DNA from: Nocardioides sp.
Lineage (GTDB): Bacteria; Actinomycetota; Actinomycetes; Propionibacteriales; Nocardioidaceae
Direction: 5' to 3'
Assembly: GCA_003519585.1 (NCBI GenBank)
Contig: DOWL01000140.1
Coordinates: 347 to 6,639, forward strand
Length of the DNA: 6,293 bases
Below the pieces are notes generated by a model. The model ran no database searches. It was not told the DNA's origin and saw only the letters and a program-made list of their open reading frames with translations. Position numbers and translations under genes: made by a program. Position 1 is the stretch's first letter. Each line of letters begins with the position of its first letter. Positions 1 to 5,837 of this stretch are shown here, piece after piece.

Positions 1-999
1 GCCTTCGAGCAGGCCGACGGTTCGGTGACGAAGAAATACGGTGGCACCGGGCTCGGACTGGCGATCAGCAAGAGCATCGTGGAGCGGCACGGCGGCCGGA
101 TCTGGGCCGAGAGCGAGCTCGGGGTCGGCACCACGATCCACTTCACGCTGCCGGCGGCAGTCCGGCTGAGCAAGAGCGCCGAGACCGTCGAGCCGGCCGA
201 CCCAGCCGCACCGACCGTCCTGGTGTGCGACGACGACGCGGCCGTGGTCGACCAGTTCGTGGGGCTGCTGCGCGACCAGGGCTACCAGCCGATCGGCGTC
301 ACCGACGGCGCCCGGGCCATCGAACTCGCCGGCACGCACAAGCCCAGCGCCGTCGTGCTCGACCTCGTGATGCCGGGCACCACGGGCGCCCAAGTGGTCT
401 CGGCATTGCGCAGTTCGCCCACGACCGAGAACATTCCGATCGTGGTCATCTCGGGGCTCGGTCCGGAGGCCGACGCGGACGTCGCCCGGTCGGCCGAGGG
501 CTGGCTGATCAAGCCGGTCAGCGAGGACCGTTTGGTGCAGGCCGTCTCGGTGGTGCTCGACGGCAGCTCGGAGCCTCGGTCGGTGCTGCTCGTCGAGGAC
601 GACGACGGCCTGGCCGAAGTGGTCGAGACACTGCTCTCCCATGAGGGGTTCACGGTGGTCCGCGCGAGCTCGGCCGCCGAGGCCATCACTCGCGGCGAGG
701 AGCTACGCCCCGACGTGATCGTCCTGGACATCCGACTCCCCGACGGCAGCGGCAGCGATGTCGTGGCAGCCTTCAGCCAGCGATGGTCGCTGGCCCACAC
801 CCCGGTGGTCGTCTACAGCGTCGTAGAAGTGGCCGCCGACAAGCGTGACGAGCTGCAACTAGGTACCACCGTCTTCCTGACCAAGGGGCACACGACTCCG
901 GAGGGTCTCCGCGATCAAGTGCTCGATCTGGTGAAGGCTGTGACGGGGGCAAGCGACACCATCAGAGAGGACGTGCCAGATGGCTCTGACACAGACTGA
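1..999 (+). CDS. Hybrid sensor histidine kinase with two C-terminal receiver domains (5' partial)
   Basis: The reading frame is open from the first base, so the gene begins upstream; 332 codons plus the stop are visible. The first ~50 residues are the end of a histidine kinase ATP-binding domain: an F-box-like AFEQADGS followed by the G2 box GGTGLGLAI (window codons 14-22) and the closing strand ending in HFTLP. Two receiver domains follow. REC1 (about codons 70-190) has the acidic cluster DDD at 77-79, phosphoacceptor Asp121 in VVLDLVMPG, and the conserved Lys in LIKP. REC2 (about codons 194-315) has EDDD at 199-202, Asp243 in [10 protein letters not shown], and Lys in FLTKG. Both use Ser rather than Thr at the switch position (VISG, VYSV). 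No DNA-binding output domain follows, so it probably acts in a phosphorelay, perhaps through the single-domain regulator at 2321. The His-containing dimerisation domain and any sensor lie outside the window. A GTG at 25 is not a real start because it falls inside the ATPase domain. Confidence 0.93.
   Translation, partial: AFEQADGSVTKKYGGTGLGLAISKSIVERHGGRIWAESELGVGTTIHFTLPAAVRLSKSAETVEPADPAAPTVLVCDDDAAVVDQFVGLLRDQGYQPIGVTDGARAIELAGTHKPSAVVLDLVMPGTTGAQVVSALRSSPTTENIPIVVISGLGPEADADVARSAEGWLIKPVSEDRLVQAVSVVLDGSSEPRSVLLVEDDDGLAEVVETLLSHEGFTVVRASSAAEAITRGEELRPDVIVLDIRLPDGSGSDVVAAFSQRWSLAHTPVVVYSVVEVAADKRDELQLGTTVFLTKGHTTPEGLRDQVLDLVKAVTGASDTIREDVPDGSDTD
964..971 (+). promoter_or_regulatory. Ribosome binding site for the decarboxylase-GNAT gene
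   Basis: The purine run AGAGAGGA lies 8 nt before the ATG at 980, inside the last codons of the histidine kinase gene. It supports the start that overlaps the upstream stop codon and suggests translational coupling of the two genes. Confidence 0.6.
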
Positions 1000-2287
1000 G
1001 AACCACCTCGTCGGGTCGACCGCTCCCCAGAGCACCGAGACCCGTGAAGACACCGTCGGACTCAACATCTCGATCCGGACCGGTGTCGGGTCGGGTCGCA
1101 CTCTGCTCTCGGCCTTCGACCACGCCCTGTTGGGTGCCGGCGTAGGCGACTTCAACCTGGTGACCCTGTCCTCGGTCATCCCGACCGCCAGTCGGATCCG
1201 GCACGTCGACGGCACCCTGCCCGGTGGCCATGGCGACCTGTTGTTCTGCGTCCGCGCGGAGGCCTTCGCCGACCAGCCGGGCGATGTGGCTTGGGCCGGG
1301 CTGGGCTGGGTGGTCGACGAGACCGGCGGCGGCCTGTTCGTGGAGCACCACGCGCACAGCGAGGACGCCGTGATCGAGCTGATCGAGGACAGCCTCGCCG
1401 ACATGAACCGCAACCGCGGGGGCGGGTACGGCGAGGTCCAGATGACCTTGGCGTCCGCGGAGTGCGTCGACCAGCCGGTGTGCGCCCTCGTGCTCGCTGC
1501 CTACCGCGTCTCCAACTGGCACGACGGCGGCGAGCCGCAGCACGCCGGCGTCCCGCACGAGGACCACCTGGTCACGTCACCACCCGCAGCCTCACCGACG
1601 CCGGCCTCAGGGCCGGGCGGCACCCACTCGCAGGTCATCGACGAATGGATCTCCACCTCCGACGAGGAGATCGCCCAGAAGATCGCCGAGCTCTCGCCCG
1701 TGGGCGGACCCGTCGACCGGGTGACCATCGAGAAGGAGGTCGACTACGTCACCGCGAAGCGCTACTACGAGCTCTACGTGCGCACCTTCGGCGACCTCGA
1801 CACGCTTGCGGCCGGCCGGCAACTCCTCCACGAGCAGGAGTTCCTGGCCGAGATGCTCGACCCGCGGGTCCACAAGTACGTCGCCTGGGACGCCGAGGAC
1901 GTGGCGATCGGCATGACCACGCTGACCACCGACCTCGAGACCGTGCCGTGGGTGAGCCCGACGTACTTCGCCCACCACTACCCCGAGCACACCGCGCGGG
2001 GGGCGGTCTACTACCTCGGCTTCACCCTGGTGCACCCCGACTACCGCGGCACGCACGTGTTCCACGCGATGCTCAAGGCGATGTGCCAGACCGTGATCGA
2101 CAACCAGGGCATCGTCGGCTACGACATGTGCCTGGCCAACGACGAGGCGGGGCTCGGCGGCAGCGCCGGCCGGCTGCTCAGCACGCTGGCCGACATCACG
2201 ATCGAGCCGATCGACCGGCAGAACTACTACACGATGACCTTCCACGGACCTGCCGAAACAGCCCCCAAGGCGGACAAGACCCCCTAG
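980..2287 (+). CDS. Pyruvoyl-dependent arginine decarboxylase fused to a GNAT-like acetyltransferase domain
   Basis: This 435-residue protein has two domains. Residues ~28-180 match the pyruvoyl-dependent arginine decarboxylase family, which converts arginine to agmatine and CO2 using a pyruvoyl group made by self-cleavage. From my memory of the Methanocaldococcus jannaschii enzyme (Asp35, Asn47, Ser52-Ser53, Glu109), the equivalents are present: Asp47 in [10 protein letters not shown], Asn59, the cleavage pair Ser64-Ser65 in VTLSSVIP, and Glu122 in LFVEHH. Cleavage would give a ~64-residue beta chain and an alpha chain carrying the rest. Residues ~181-217 are a Pro/Ala/Ser/Gly-rich linker. 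Residues ~249-421 look like a GNAT N-acetyltransferase, with the strand-loop-helix motif at 344-365 ([14 protein letters not shown]). The acetyl-CoA loop is not canonical: the usual R-x-x-G-x-G/A reads RGTHVF. The archaeal decarboxylase has ~165 residues, so the second half is a true addition. The gene overlaps the kinase gene by 20 nt and lies 33 nt before a response regulator, so it is probably in one operon. Arginine is the likeliest substrate but is inferred; the acetyl acceptor is unknown, with agmatine a natural candidate. Confidence 0.87.
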   Translation: MALTQTENHLVGSTAPQSTETREDTVGLNISIRTGVGSGRTLLSAFDHALLGAGVGDFNLVTLSSVIPTASRIRHVDGTLPGGHGDLLFCVRAEAFADQPGDVAWAGLGWVVDETGGGLFVEHHAHSEDAVIELIEDSLADMNRNRGGGYGEVQMTLASAECVDQPVCALVLAAYRVSNWHDGGEPQHAGVPHEDHLVTSPPAASPTPASGPGGTHSQVIDEWISTSDEEIAQKIAELSPVGGPVDRVTIEKEVDYVTAKRYYELYVRTFGDLDTLAAGRQLLHEQEFLAEMLDPRVHKYVAWDAEDVAIGMTTLTTDLETVPWVSPTYFAHHYPEHTARGAVYYLGFTLVHPDYRGTHVFHAMLKAMCQTVIDNQGIVGYDMCLANDEAGLGGSAGRLLSTLADITIEPIDRQNYYTMTFHGPAETAPKADKTP

Positions 2288-2320
2288 GCTGGGTGGGTCT
2301 CCCTCGACGAAAGGCCCCCC

Positions 2321-2722
2321 GTGTCCCAGCCGACTGTGCTCGTGGTCGACGACGACGACGACATCCGTGAGTTGACCCAACTCGCCCTCGAGTCCGTCAG
2401 CGGCTGGACCATCGTCACCGCGGACGGCGGGTTCGCGGCCATCGAGATGTGCCGCACGCACGTGCCCGACGCCGTACTGCTCGACATGATGATGCCCGAC
2501 ATGGACGGTCTCACGACGTTCGAACACCTCCAGGCAGACCCCATCACCCGCGACATCCCGGTGATCCTCTTCACCGCCAAGGGCCGGGTCGGCGAGCGGC
2601 AGCCATGGGAGGGCCACGACATCCGCGGCATGATCGCCAAGCCGTATGACCCGATGACCCTCGGCGAGCAGGTCAGCGAGATCCTCGGCTGGGACGAGGC
2701 GCGCTGGAGCGACGCCAGCTAG
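2321..2722 (+). CDS. Stand-alone receiver-domain response regulator
   Basis: This is a 133-residue single-domain response regulator of the CheY/Spo0F type. The receiver fold fills the protein: VLVVDDDDDIREL with the metal-binding acidic residues at 10-13, phosphoacceptor Asp55 in VLLDMMMPDMDG, the switch Thr85 in ILFTAK, and Lys107 in IAKPYDP. There is no output domain, so it probably passes phosphate on or acts by binding a partner protein. The GTG start at 2321 is preceded by a GAAAGG ribosome binding site at 2308-2313, 7 nt upstream, and the receiver fold begins at once, which supports this start. The 33-nt gap from the decarboxylase-GNAT gene and the same orientation suggest one operon with the hybrid kinase, its most likely partner in a phosphorelay. 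It converges with the sigma-factor gene, with only 13 nt between the stops. Confidence 0.93.
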   Translation: MSQPTVLVVDDDDDIRELTQLALESVSGWTIVTADGGFAAIEMCRTHVPDAVLLDMMMPDMDGLTTFEHLQADPITRDIPVILFTAKGRVGERQPWEGHDIRGMIAKPYDPMTLGEQVSEILGWDEARWSDAS

Positions 2723-2735
2723 CCTCCGCCCTGAC

Positions 2736-4022
2736 TCAACTGCGTTGCCGCTCCCTGCACGCCTCGGCCCGGCCCCGCAGGATCGCCCGCTCGCTCTCGT
2801 TCTTCGAGCGGGCGGCCGCGTCGGCAAAGGCCTCAGCAGCCAACGCAAACAGCCCTGCCCGCTCCAGGAGATCCCCGCGCACGCTCGGGACGAGCGGTGA
2901 GTCGCCGAGAGCCTCGTCGTCCAACTCTTCGAGCACACTCAACCCGGCGTCGGGGCCGAAAGCCCGTCCGTACGCCACTGCCCTGTTGACCTCGACCACC
3001 GATCCGGGTGCGGTGTCGGCGAGTACGTCGTACAGATTCGCGATCCGGCGCCAGTCCGTGTCCTCAGCACGTGAGGCACGAGCATGCTGCGCCGCGATCA
3101 ACGCTTGGAGGAAGTACTTCCCGACCGGCGTCCCGCGAGCTGCGAGCTCCTCCGCACGCTGGAGCGCGGCGAGGCCGCGCCGGATCAGGAGTTGGTCCCA
3201 GCGCGTCCGATCCTGCGCCTCGAGCAGGACCGGTGCGCCGGAATCGTCGAGCCGGGCGGGCATGCGGGAGCCCTGGAGCTCCAGCAGCGCCTGGAGGCCG
3301 AGCACCTCCGGCTCGTCGGGCGCGAGGGTGCTGAGCATGCGGGCGAGCCGCATCGCCTCGGTCGACAGGTCGGTGCGCATCCAGTCGGTGCCGGCGGTGG
3401 CGGTGTAGCCCTCGTTGAAGATCAGGTAGATGACGGCCATGACGTCGTCGAGACGTCGGATCCGCTCCTGCCCGGTGGGCAGCTCGAACTCCGCGTGTAC
3501 GTCGGCGAGGGTCTTCTTCGCCCGCGAGATCCGCTGTCCCACGGCGGACTCGGTCGCCAGGAAACCGCGGGCGATCTCGGCGGTGGTGAGGCCGCCGACG
3601 AGTCGGAGCGTCAGCGCCGCGCGGGACTCGGGCGTCAGCGAGGGGTGGCAGGTCAGGAGGATCAGCCGCAGGACGTCGTCCTCGATGTGATCCAGCTGGG
3701 CTTCGAGGTCAGGCATCTGCTCCTCCTCTCCCCCGGCGGCGCGTTCGAGTTCTGCGACCTTGCGGCGCAGGTTCTGAGCGCGCCGGAAGTGGTCGATCCC
3801 GCGGCGCTTGGCCGTGGTCGTCAGCCACGCACCCGGATTGGCCGGTACGCCGATGACTGGCCACTGCTCGAGGGCAGCGACGAGTGCGTCCTGCGCGAGG
3901 TCCTCGGCCAGCTGCACGTCGCCGGTCATCCGGGTGAGGGCGCCGACGAGGCGGGCCGATTCGGCCCGCCACGCGGCGATGATGGCCTCGCTCGGGTCAT
4001 CGATACGGGTCTCTGCCGGCAC
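2736..4022 (-). CDS. ECF42-type RNA polymerase sigma factor with C-terminal extension
   Basis: This 428-residue protein is an extracytoplasmic-function sigma factor that would direct RNA polymerase to a small stress regulon. Region 2 covers residues ~22-88 (the helix around AEDLAQDALVAALEQW, then WLTTTAKRRGIDHFRR). Region 4 covers ~112-172, with the recognition helix TTAEIARGFLATESAVGQRI. A conserved LIFNEGY block at ~200-206 and a ~230-residue Ala/Leu-rich helical extension with TPR-like character follow. This layout and length (about twice a plain ECF factor) are typical of the ECF42 group, where the extension is thought to replace an anti-sigma factor; none is encoded nearby. The gene lies 39 nt downstream of a DGPF/YCII gene, the usual partner of this group. 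The GTG start at 4022 has only a weak ribosome binding site. The frame is open back to the stop codon of the DGPF gene with no better start codon, so translation may depend on coupling. Confidence 0.93.
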   Translation of the reverse strand: MPAETRIDDPSEAIIAAWRAESARLVGALTRMTGDVQLAEDLAQDALVAALEQWPVIGVPANPGAWLTTTAKRRGIDHFRRAQNLRRKVAELERAAGGEEEQMPDLEAQLDHIEDDVLRLILLTCHPSLTPESRAALTLRLVGGLTTAEIARGFLATESAVGQRISRAKKTLADVHAEFELPTGQERIRRLDDVMAVIYLIFNEGYTATAGTDWMRTDLSTEAMRLARMLSTLAPDEPEVLGLQALLELQGSRMPARLDDSGAPVLLEAQDRTRWDQLLIRRGLAALQRAEELAARGTPVGKYFLQALIAAQHARASRAEDTDWRRIANLYDVLADTAPGSVVEVNRAVAYGRAFGPDAGLSVLEELDDEALGDSPLVPSVRGDLLERAGLFALAAEAFADAAARSKNESERAILRGRAEACRERQRS

Positions 4023-4036
4023 GCCGCCAGCGTAAT

Positions 4037-4057
4037 GAGCCCCGTAGACAGGGGCCC
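4037..4057 (-). repeat. Inter-cistronic hairpin between the DGPF and sigma-factor genes
   Basis: Read on the minus strand, GGGCCCC (4057-4051), a 7-nt loop TGTCTAC and GGGGCTC (4043-4037) form a 7-bp stem with one G-U pair. The neighbouring GAGCCC at 4063-4058 could pair with the same 3' arm instead, so two alternative stems are possible. The structure starts just after the DGPF stop codon. There is no T-run after it, so it is not a classical terminator. It could attenuate read-through into the sigma gene or stabilise the DGPF message. Confidence 0.4.
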
Positions 4058-4061
4058 GGGC

Positions 4062-4436
4062 TCAGGCGCTGGGCTCCTCCGGGCCGGTCGAGATCTGGCG
4101 CAGGGTCGAGATCACGGTGACCTCGGGCCAGTACTTCGCGTGCAGCTCGGCGAACTCCTGCTGGTCCTTCACGGCGTCCTCGAGGGTGTCGTACTGCATG
4201 ATGGCCCAGCCACCGACGACCTCCTTCGCCTCGGCGTACGGTCCATCGACGCGGCTGACCTCGCCCTCGCGGACCACGAAGTTGACGGCGTCCTCAGTGC
4301 CGAACAGACCGCCACCGTCGAGGAACACGCCCTTGGCAGCCTGTTCGCCGATGTAGGTGTCCATCGCGTCGAAGAGGGCTTGGGGCGGCGTACCGACGCC
4401 CTCCTCCATCCTGACGAATCCCATGAAACGCGGCAT
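4062..4436 (-). CDS. DGPF/YCII-family protein, partner of the ECF42 sigma factor
   Basis: This 124-residue soluble protein belongs to the YCII-related DGPF family, small dimeric ferredoxin-like-fold proteins. It starts MPRFMGFVRMEEG and carries the family signature as DGPYAEAKE (residues 64-72; DGPY in place of DGPF), followed by GGWAIMQYDTLEDA. The biochemical role of the family is not settled. Its genes are strongly associated with ECF42 sigma factors, of which they are thought to be targets or partners, and here it lies directly upstream of such a factor in the same orientation. I chose the ATG at 4436 because it matches the usual family N-terminus and has a GAGGAG ribosome binding site 8 nt upstream. 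The frame stays open further upstream, to 4583, but that part overlaps the promoter and has no family similarity. Expression probably runs from the promoter at 4508-4482. Confidence 0.92.
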   Translation of the reverse strand: MPRFMGFVRMEEGVGTPPQALFDAMDTYIGEQAAKGVFLDGGGLFGTEDAVNFVVREGEVSRVDGPYAEAKEVVGGWAIMQYDTLEDAVKDQQEFAELHAKYWPEVTVISTLRQISTGPEEPSA

Positions 4437-4444
4437 TGCAATCA

Positions 4445-4450
4445 CTCCTC
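4445..4450 (-). promoter_or_regulatory. Ribosome binding site fixing the DGPF gene start
   Basis: GAGGAG on the minus strand lies 8 nt before the ATG at 4436. It is the strongest such site in the window and decides between this start and the longer open frame that runs upstream. Confidence 0.75.
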
Positions 4451-4481
4451 GTGCTTGCTTGAAGGTGTCTTTCGTCCTCAC

Positions 4482-4508
4482 GTCGATCGGCGGCACCCAC
4501 CTTCGACA
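4482..4508 (-). promoter_or_regulatory. Putative ECF42-dependent promoter of the DGPF-sigma operon
   Basis: On the minus strand TGTCGA (4508-4503) is followed by exactly 17 nt and then CGAC (4485-4482). This fits the motif I recall for ECF42 sigma factors (TGTCGA in the -35 region, CG[A/T]C in the -10 region). The -10 element ends about 45 nt before the DGPF start codon, leaving room for a short leader with the GAGGAG ribosome binding site. It sits in non-coding sequence immediately upstream of the operon encoding such a sigma factor, which suggests autoregulation. The motif is from memory and was not tested by computation. Confidence 0.65.
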
Positions 4509-4527
4509 TCCGATCCGTGAAGTTTTC

Positions 4528-4541
4528 TCAAGCAATCTTGA
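4528..4541. repeat. Small inverted repeat upstream of the DGPF promoter
   Basis: TCAAG-CAAT-CTTGA is a perfect 5-bp dyad with a 4-nt spacer, about 20 bp upstream of the -35 element. Its right half extends to CTTGAAGG (4537-4544), which recurs as a direct repeat at 4458-4465 in the leader of the same operon. It may be a regulator binding site, but it is short and could be chance. Confidence 0.3.
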
Positions 4542-4555
4542 AGGAGCCGGCGGAG

Positions 4556-4604
4556 ACCCGGGCCGGCGCGCACATCCCCCCACGGCTGTACGCGCCGACC
4601 CGGT
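4556..4604 (-). terminator. Long GC-rich stem-loop after the saccharopine-dehydrogenase-like gene
   Basis: On the minus strand the arms at 4604-4588 (17 nt) and 4573-4556 (18 nt) are complementary along nearly their whole length, with one bulged base and two G-U pairs, around a 14-nt loop. The left arm starts at the base right after the TAG stop. No T-tract follows, which is common for actinobacterial terminators. It probably ends the aldehyde dehydrogenase/saccharopine dehydrogenase transcript and separates it from the DGPF-sigma unit read in the same direction. Confidence 0.65.
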
Positions 4605-5834
4605 CTATCCCGAGACTTCCTGCATCCCCCACGGGCTGCCGTACTCCGTCAGCAGCTCCAGGAAGGGGACGGCGTCGAAGGCCTCCGGCCCGAGCACTCC
4701 GGCTCCGGACCAGGTGCCGCGGGCGAGCAGTTCGAGGGCGACGACCGGGTTGATCGCGGTCTGCCAGACGACGCACTGGTGGCCGTACTCCCGCATGGTC
4801 CACTCGTTGTCGACCACGTGGTAGAGGTAGGTCGACCTCGGCTGGCCGTCCTTGCCCTTGCCGGTCACCCAGAGACCGGCGCAGGTCTTGCCCGTCATCC
4901 GCGGCCCGATGGTGGCCGGGTCGGGCAGCACCGCGGCCACAACGTCACGCGGGCTGACTTCCACGCCTTTGACGCGCACCTTCTCGGTCGAGTCGAGGCC
5001 CAGCGTGTGCAGGACGCGGAGGATGTTGATCATCTCCTCGCCCAGGCCGTACTTGAACGTCGCCCGCTTGCAGTCCACCCAGCGGGGCATGAGGAGCACC
5101 TCCTCGTGCTCGACGTTCACGCACTCGACCGGGCCGATCCCCTCGGGGAAGTCGAAGACCTCCGGCTCGCTGAACGGCGGCGTGGTGTGCCAGTCGCCGG
5201 CCCCGGACCCGTCACCGGCCCAGATCACCGGCGGGTTGAGGCACTCCTCGATCGTGGTCCACATCGAGAACGACGGCGCGAAGATCTCGTTGCCGTCGTC
5301 GTCGGTGACCACGAGGTTCGCCCCGTCGCGGGTGCCGAGTTCGTCGATCTCCGAGAACAGGTGGTCGGCGGCATACCTGGCGAAGACGTCGGAGAGCCCA
5401 GGCTCGACACCGATCCCGACGAGGGCGAGCCGGTCGGCGCTCTCCCACTGGTCGGCGACGGCGAACTGCTCGTCGCCGAGCTTGACGCCGGTCTTCTCGT
5501 ACGGCGCCTCGGGGTGCGGCTTGGAGAGCGACATCGCCATGTCGAGGTAGTCGGCCCCGGCCGCGGAGGCGCCCTCGAAGATCGGCATGTTGAAGACCGG
5601 GTCGACGGCGTTCATCACATGCGTGATGGCGTGCTCGCGGCACAGCGCCGCGACCGCGTCGGCCGACGAGGCGTCGATCTGGGCAGCGACGTACCGGTCG
5701 TCGGTGGCCGCGGCCCGCTCTGCCCGGCTCTGGTCGTAGTCGGCGATGACGAGCGCCTCGAAGAAGTCGCGCCGTGCCGCGATCGCGGTGAACGCACCGC
5801 CGACGCCGCCGGCGCCGACAAGCAGGATCCTCAT
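4605..5834 (-). CDS. Saccharopine dehydrogenase-family oxidoreductase
   Basis: This 409-residue protein starts with a Rossmann dinucleotide-binding fold: MRILLVGAGGVGG (G7-A-G-G-V-G12), with an acidic residue (Asp32 in IADYD) at the end of the second strand. The layout, including VGIGVEPGLSDVFARYAADHL near the middle and a long C-terminal catalytic region, is that of the saccharopine dehydrogenase/carboxynorspermidine synthase family (COG1748 type), and its length is usual for it. Members make or split secondary amines formed between an amine or amino acid and a carbonyl compound, so substrates may be lysine-derived or polyamine-derived; sequence alone does not decide. The upstream gene, ending 0-3 nt before, is an aldehyde dehydrogenase, so the pair may release and oxidise an amino-aldehyde. 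Two ATG codons follow the TAG of that gene directly (5837 and 5834); I chose the second because GGAG at 5844-5841 is 6 nt from it and only 3 nt from the first. Translation is probably coupled. Confidence 0.88.
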   Translation of the reverse strand: MRILLVGAGGVGGAFTAIAARRDFFEALVIADYDQSRAERAAATDDRYVAAQIDASSADAVAALCREHAITHVMNAVDPVFNMPIFEGASAAGADYLDMAMSLSKPHPEAPYEKTGVKLGDEQFAVADQWESADRLALVGIGVEPGLSDVFARYAADHLFSEIDELGTRDGANLVVTDDDGNEIFAPSFSMWTTIEECLNPPVIWAGDGSGAGDWHTTPPFSEPEVFDFPEGIGPVECVNVEHEEVLLMPRWVDCKRATFKYGLGEEMINILRVLHTLGLDSTEKVRVKGVEVSPRDVVAAVLPDPATIGPRMTGKTCAGLWVTGKGKDGQPRSTYLYHVVDNEWTMREYGHQCVVWQTAINPVVALELLARGTWSGAGVLGPEAFDAVPFLELLTEYGSPWGMQEVSG

Positions 5835-5837
5835 CAT

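Noticed and set aside
25..27. GTG as start of a short double-receiver protein
   Set aside because: The frame is open upstream to the window edge and reads AFEQADGS, the F-box-like part of a kinase ATPase domain, so the GTG is an internal Val codon.
1291..2370. Arg-rich open frame on the plus strand overlapping the decarboxylase-GNAT gene
   Set aside because: Its extreme Arg/Pro content is that of an out-of-frame reading of GC-rich coding DNA, and it conflicts with the supported frame.
1607..2938. Long open frame on the minus strand opposite the GNAT domain and response regulator
   Set aside because: It overlaps two well-supported plus-strand genes, is rich in His, Val, Gly and Arg in low-complexity fashion, and shows no domain; open antisense frames are expected at this GC content.
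3362..3367. TGTCGA hexamer on the minus strand inside the sigma gene
   Set aside because: It is in the middle of coding sequence with no downstream gene start; a chance hexamer match.
3084..4520. Long open frame (478 codons) on the plus strand opposite the sigma and DGPF genes
   Set aside because: It lies antisense to two clear gene families and runs through their intergenic region; its composition is typical of a high-GC antisense shadow.
4437..4583. N-terminal extension of the DGPF protein to an upstream start
   Set aside because: The extra residues show no family similarity, the stretch contains the promoter match, and the ATG at 4436 has a strong, well-spaced ribosome binding site.
5540..5545. 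TGTCGA hexamer on the plus strand as an ECF42 -35 element
   Set aside because: It is inside the saccharopine-dehydrogenase-like gene, antisense to it, with no gene start downstream.
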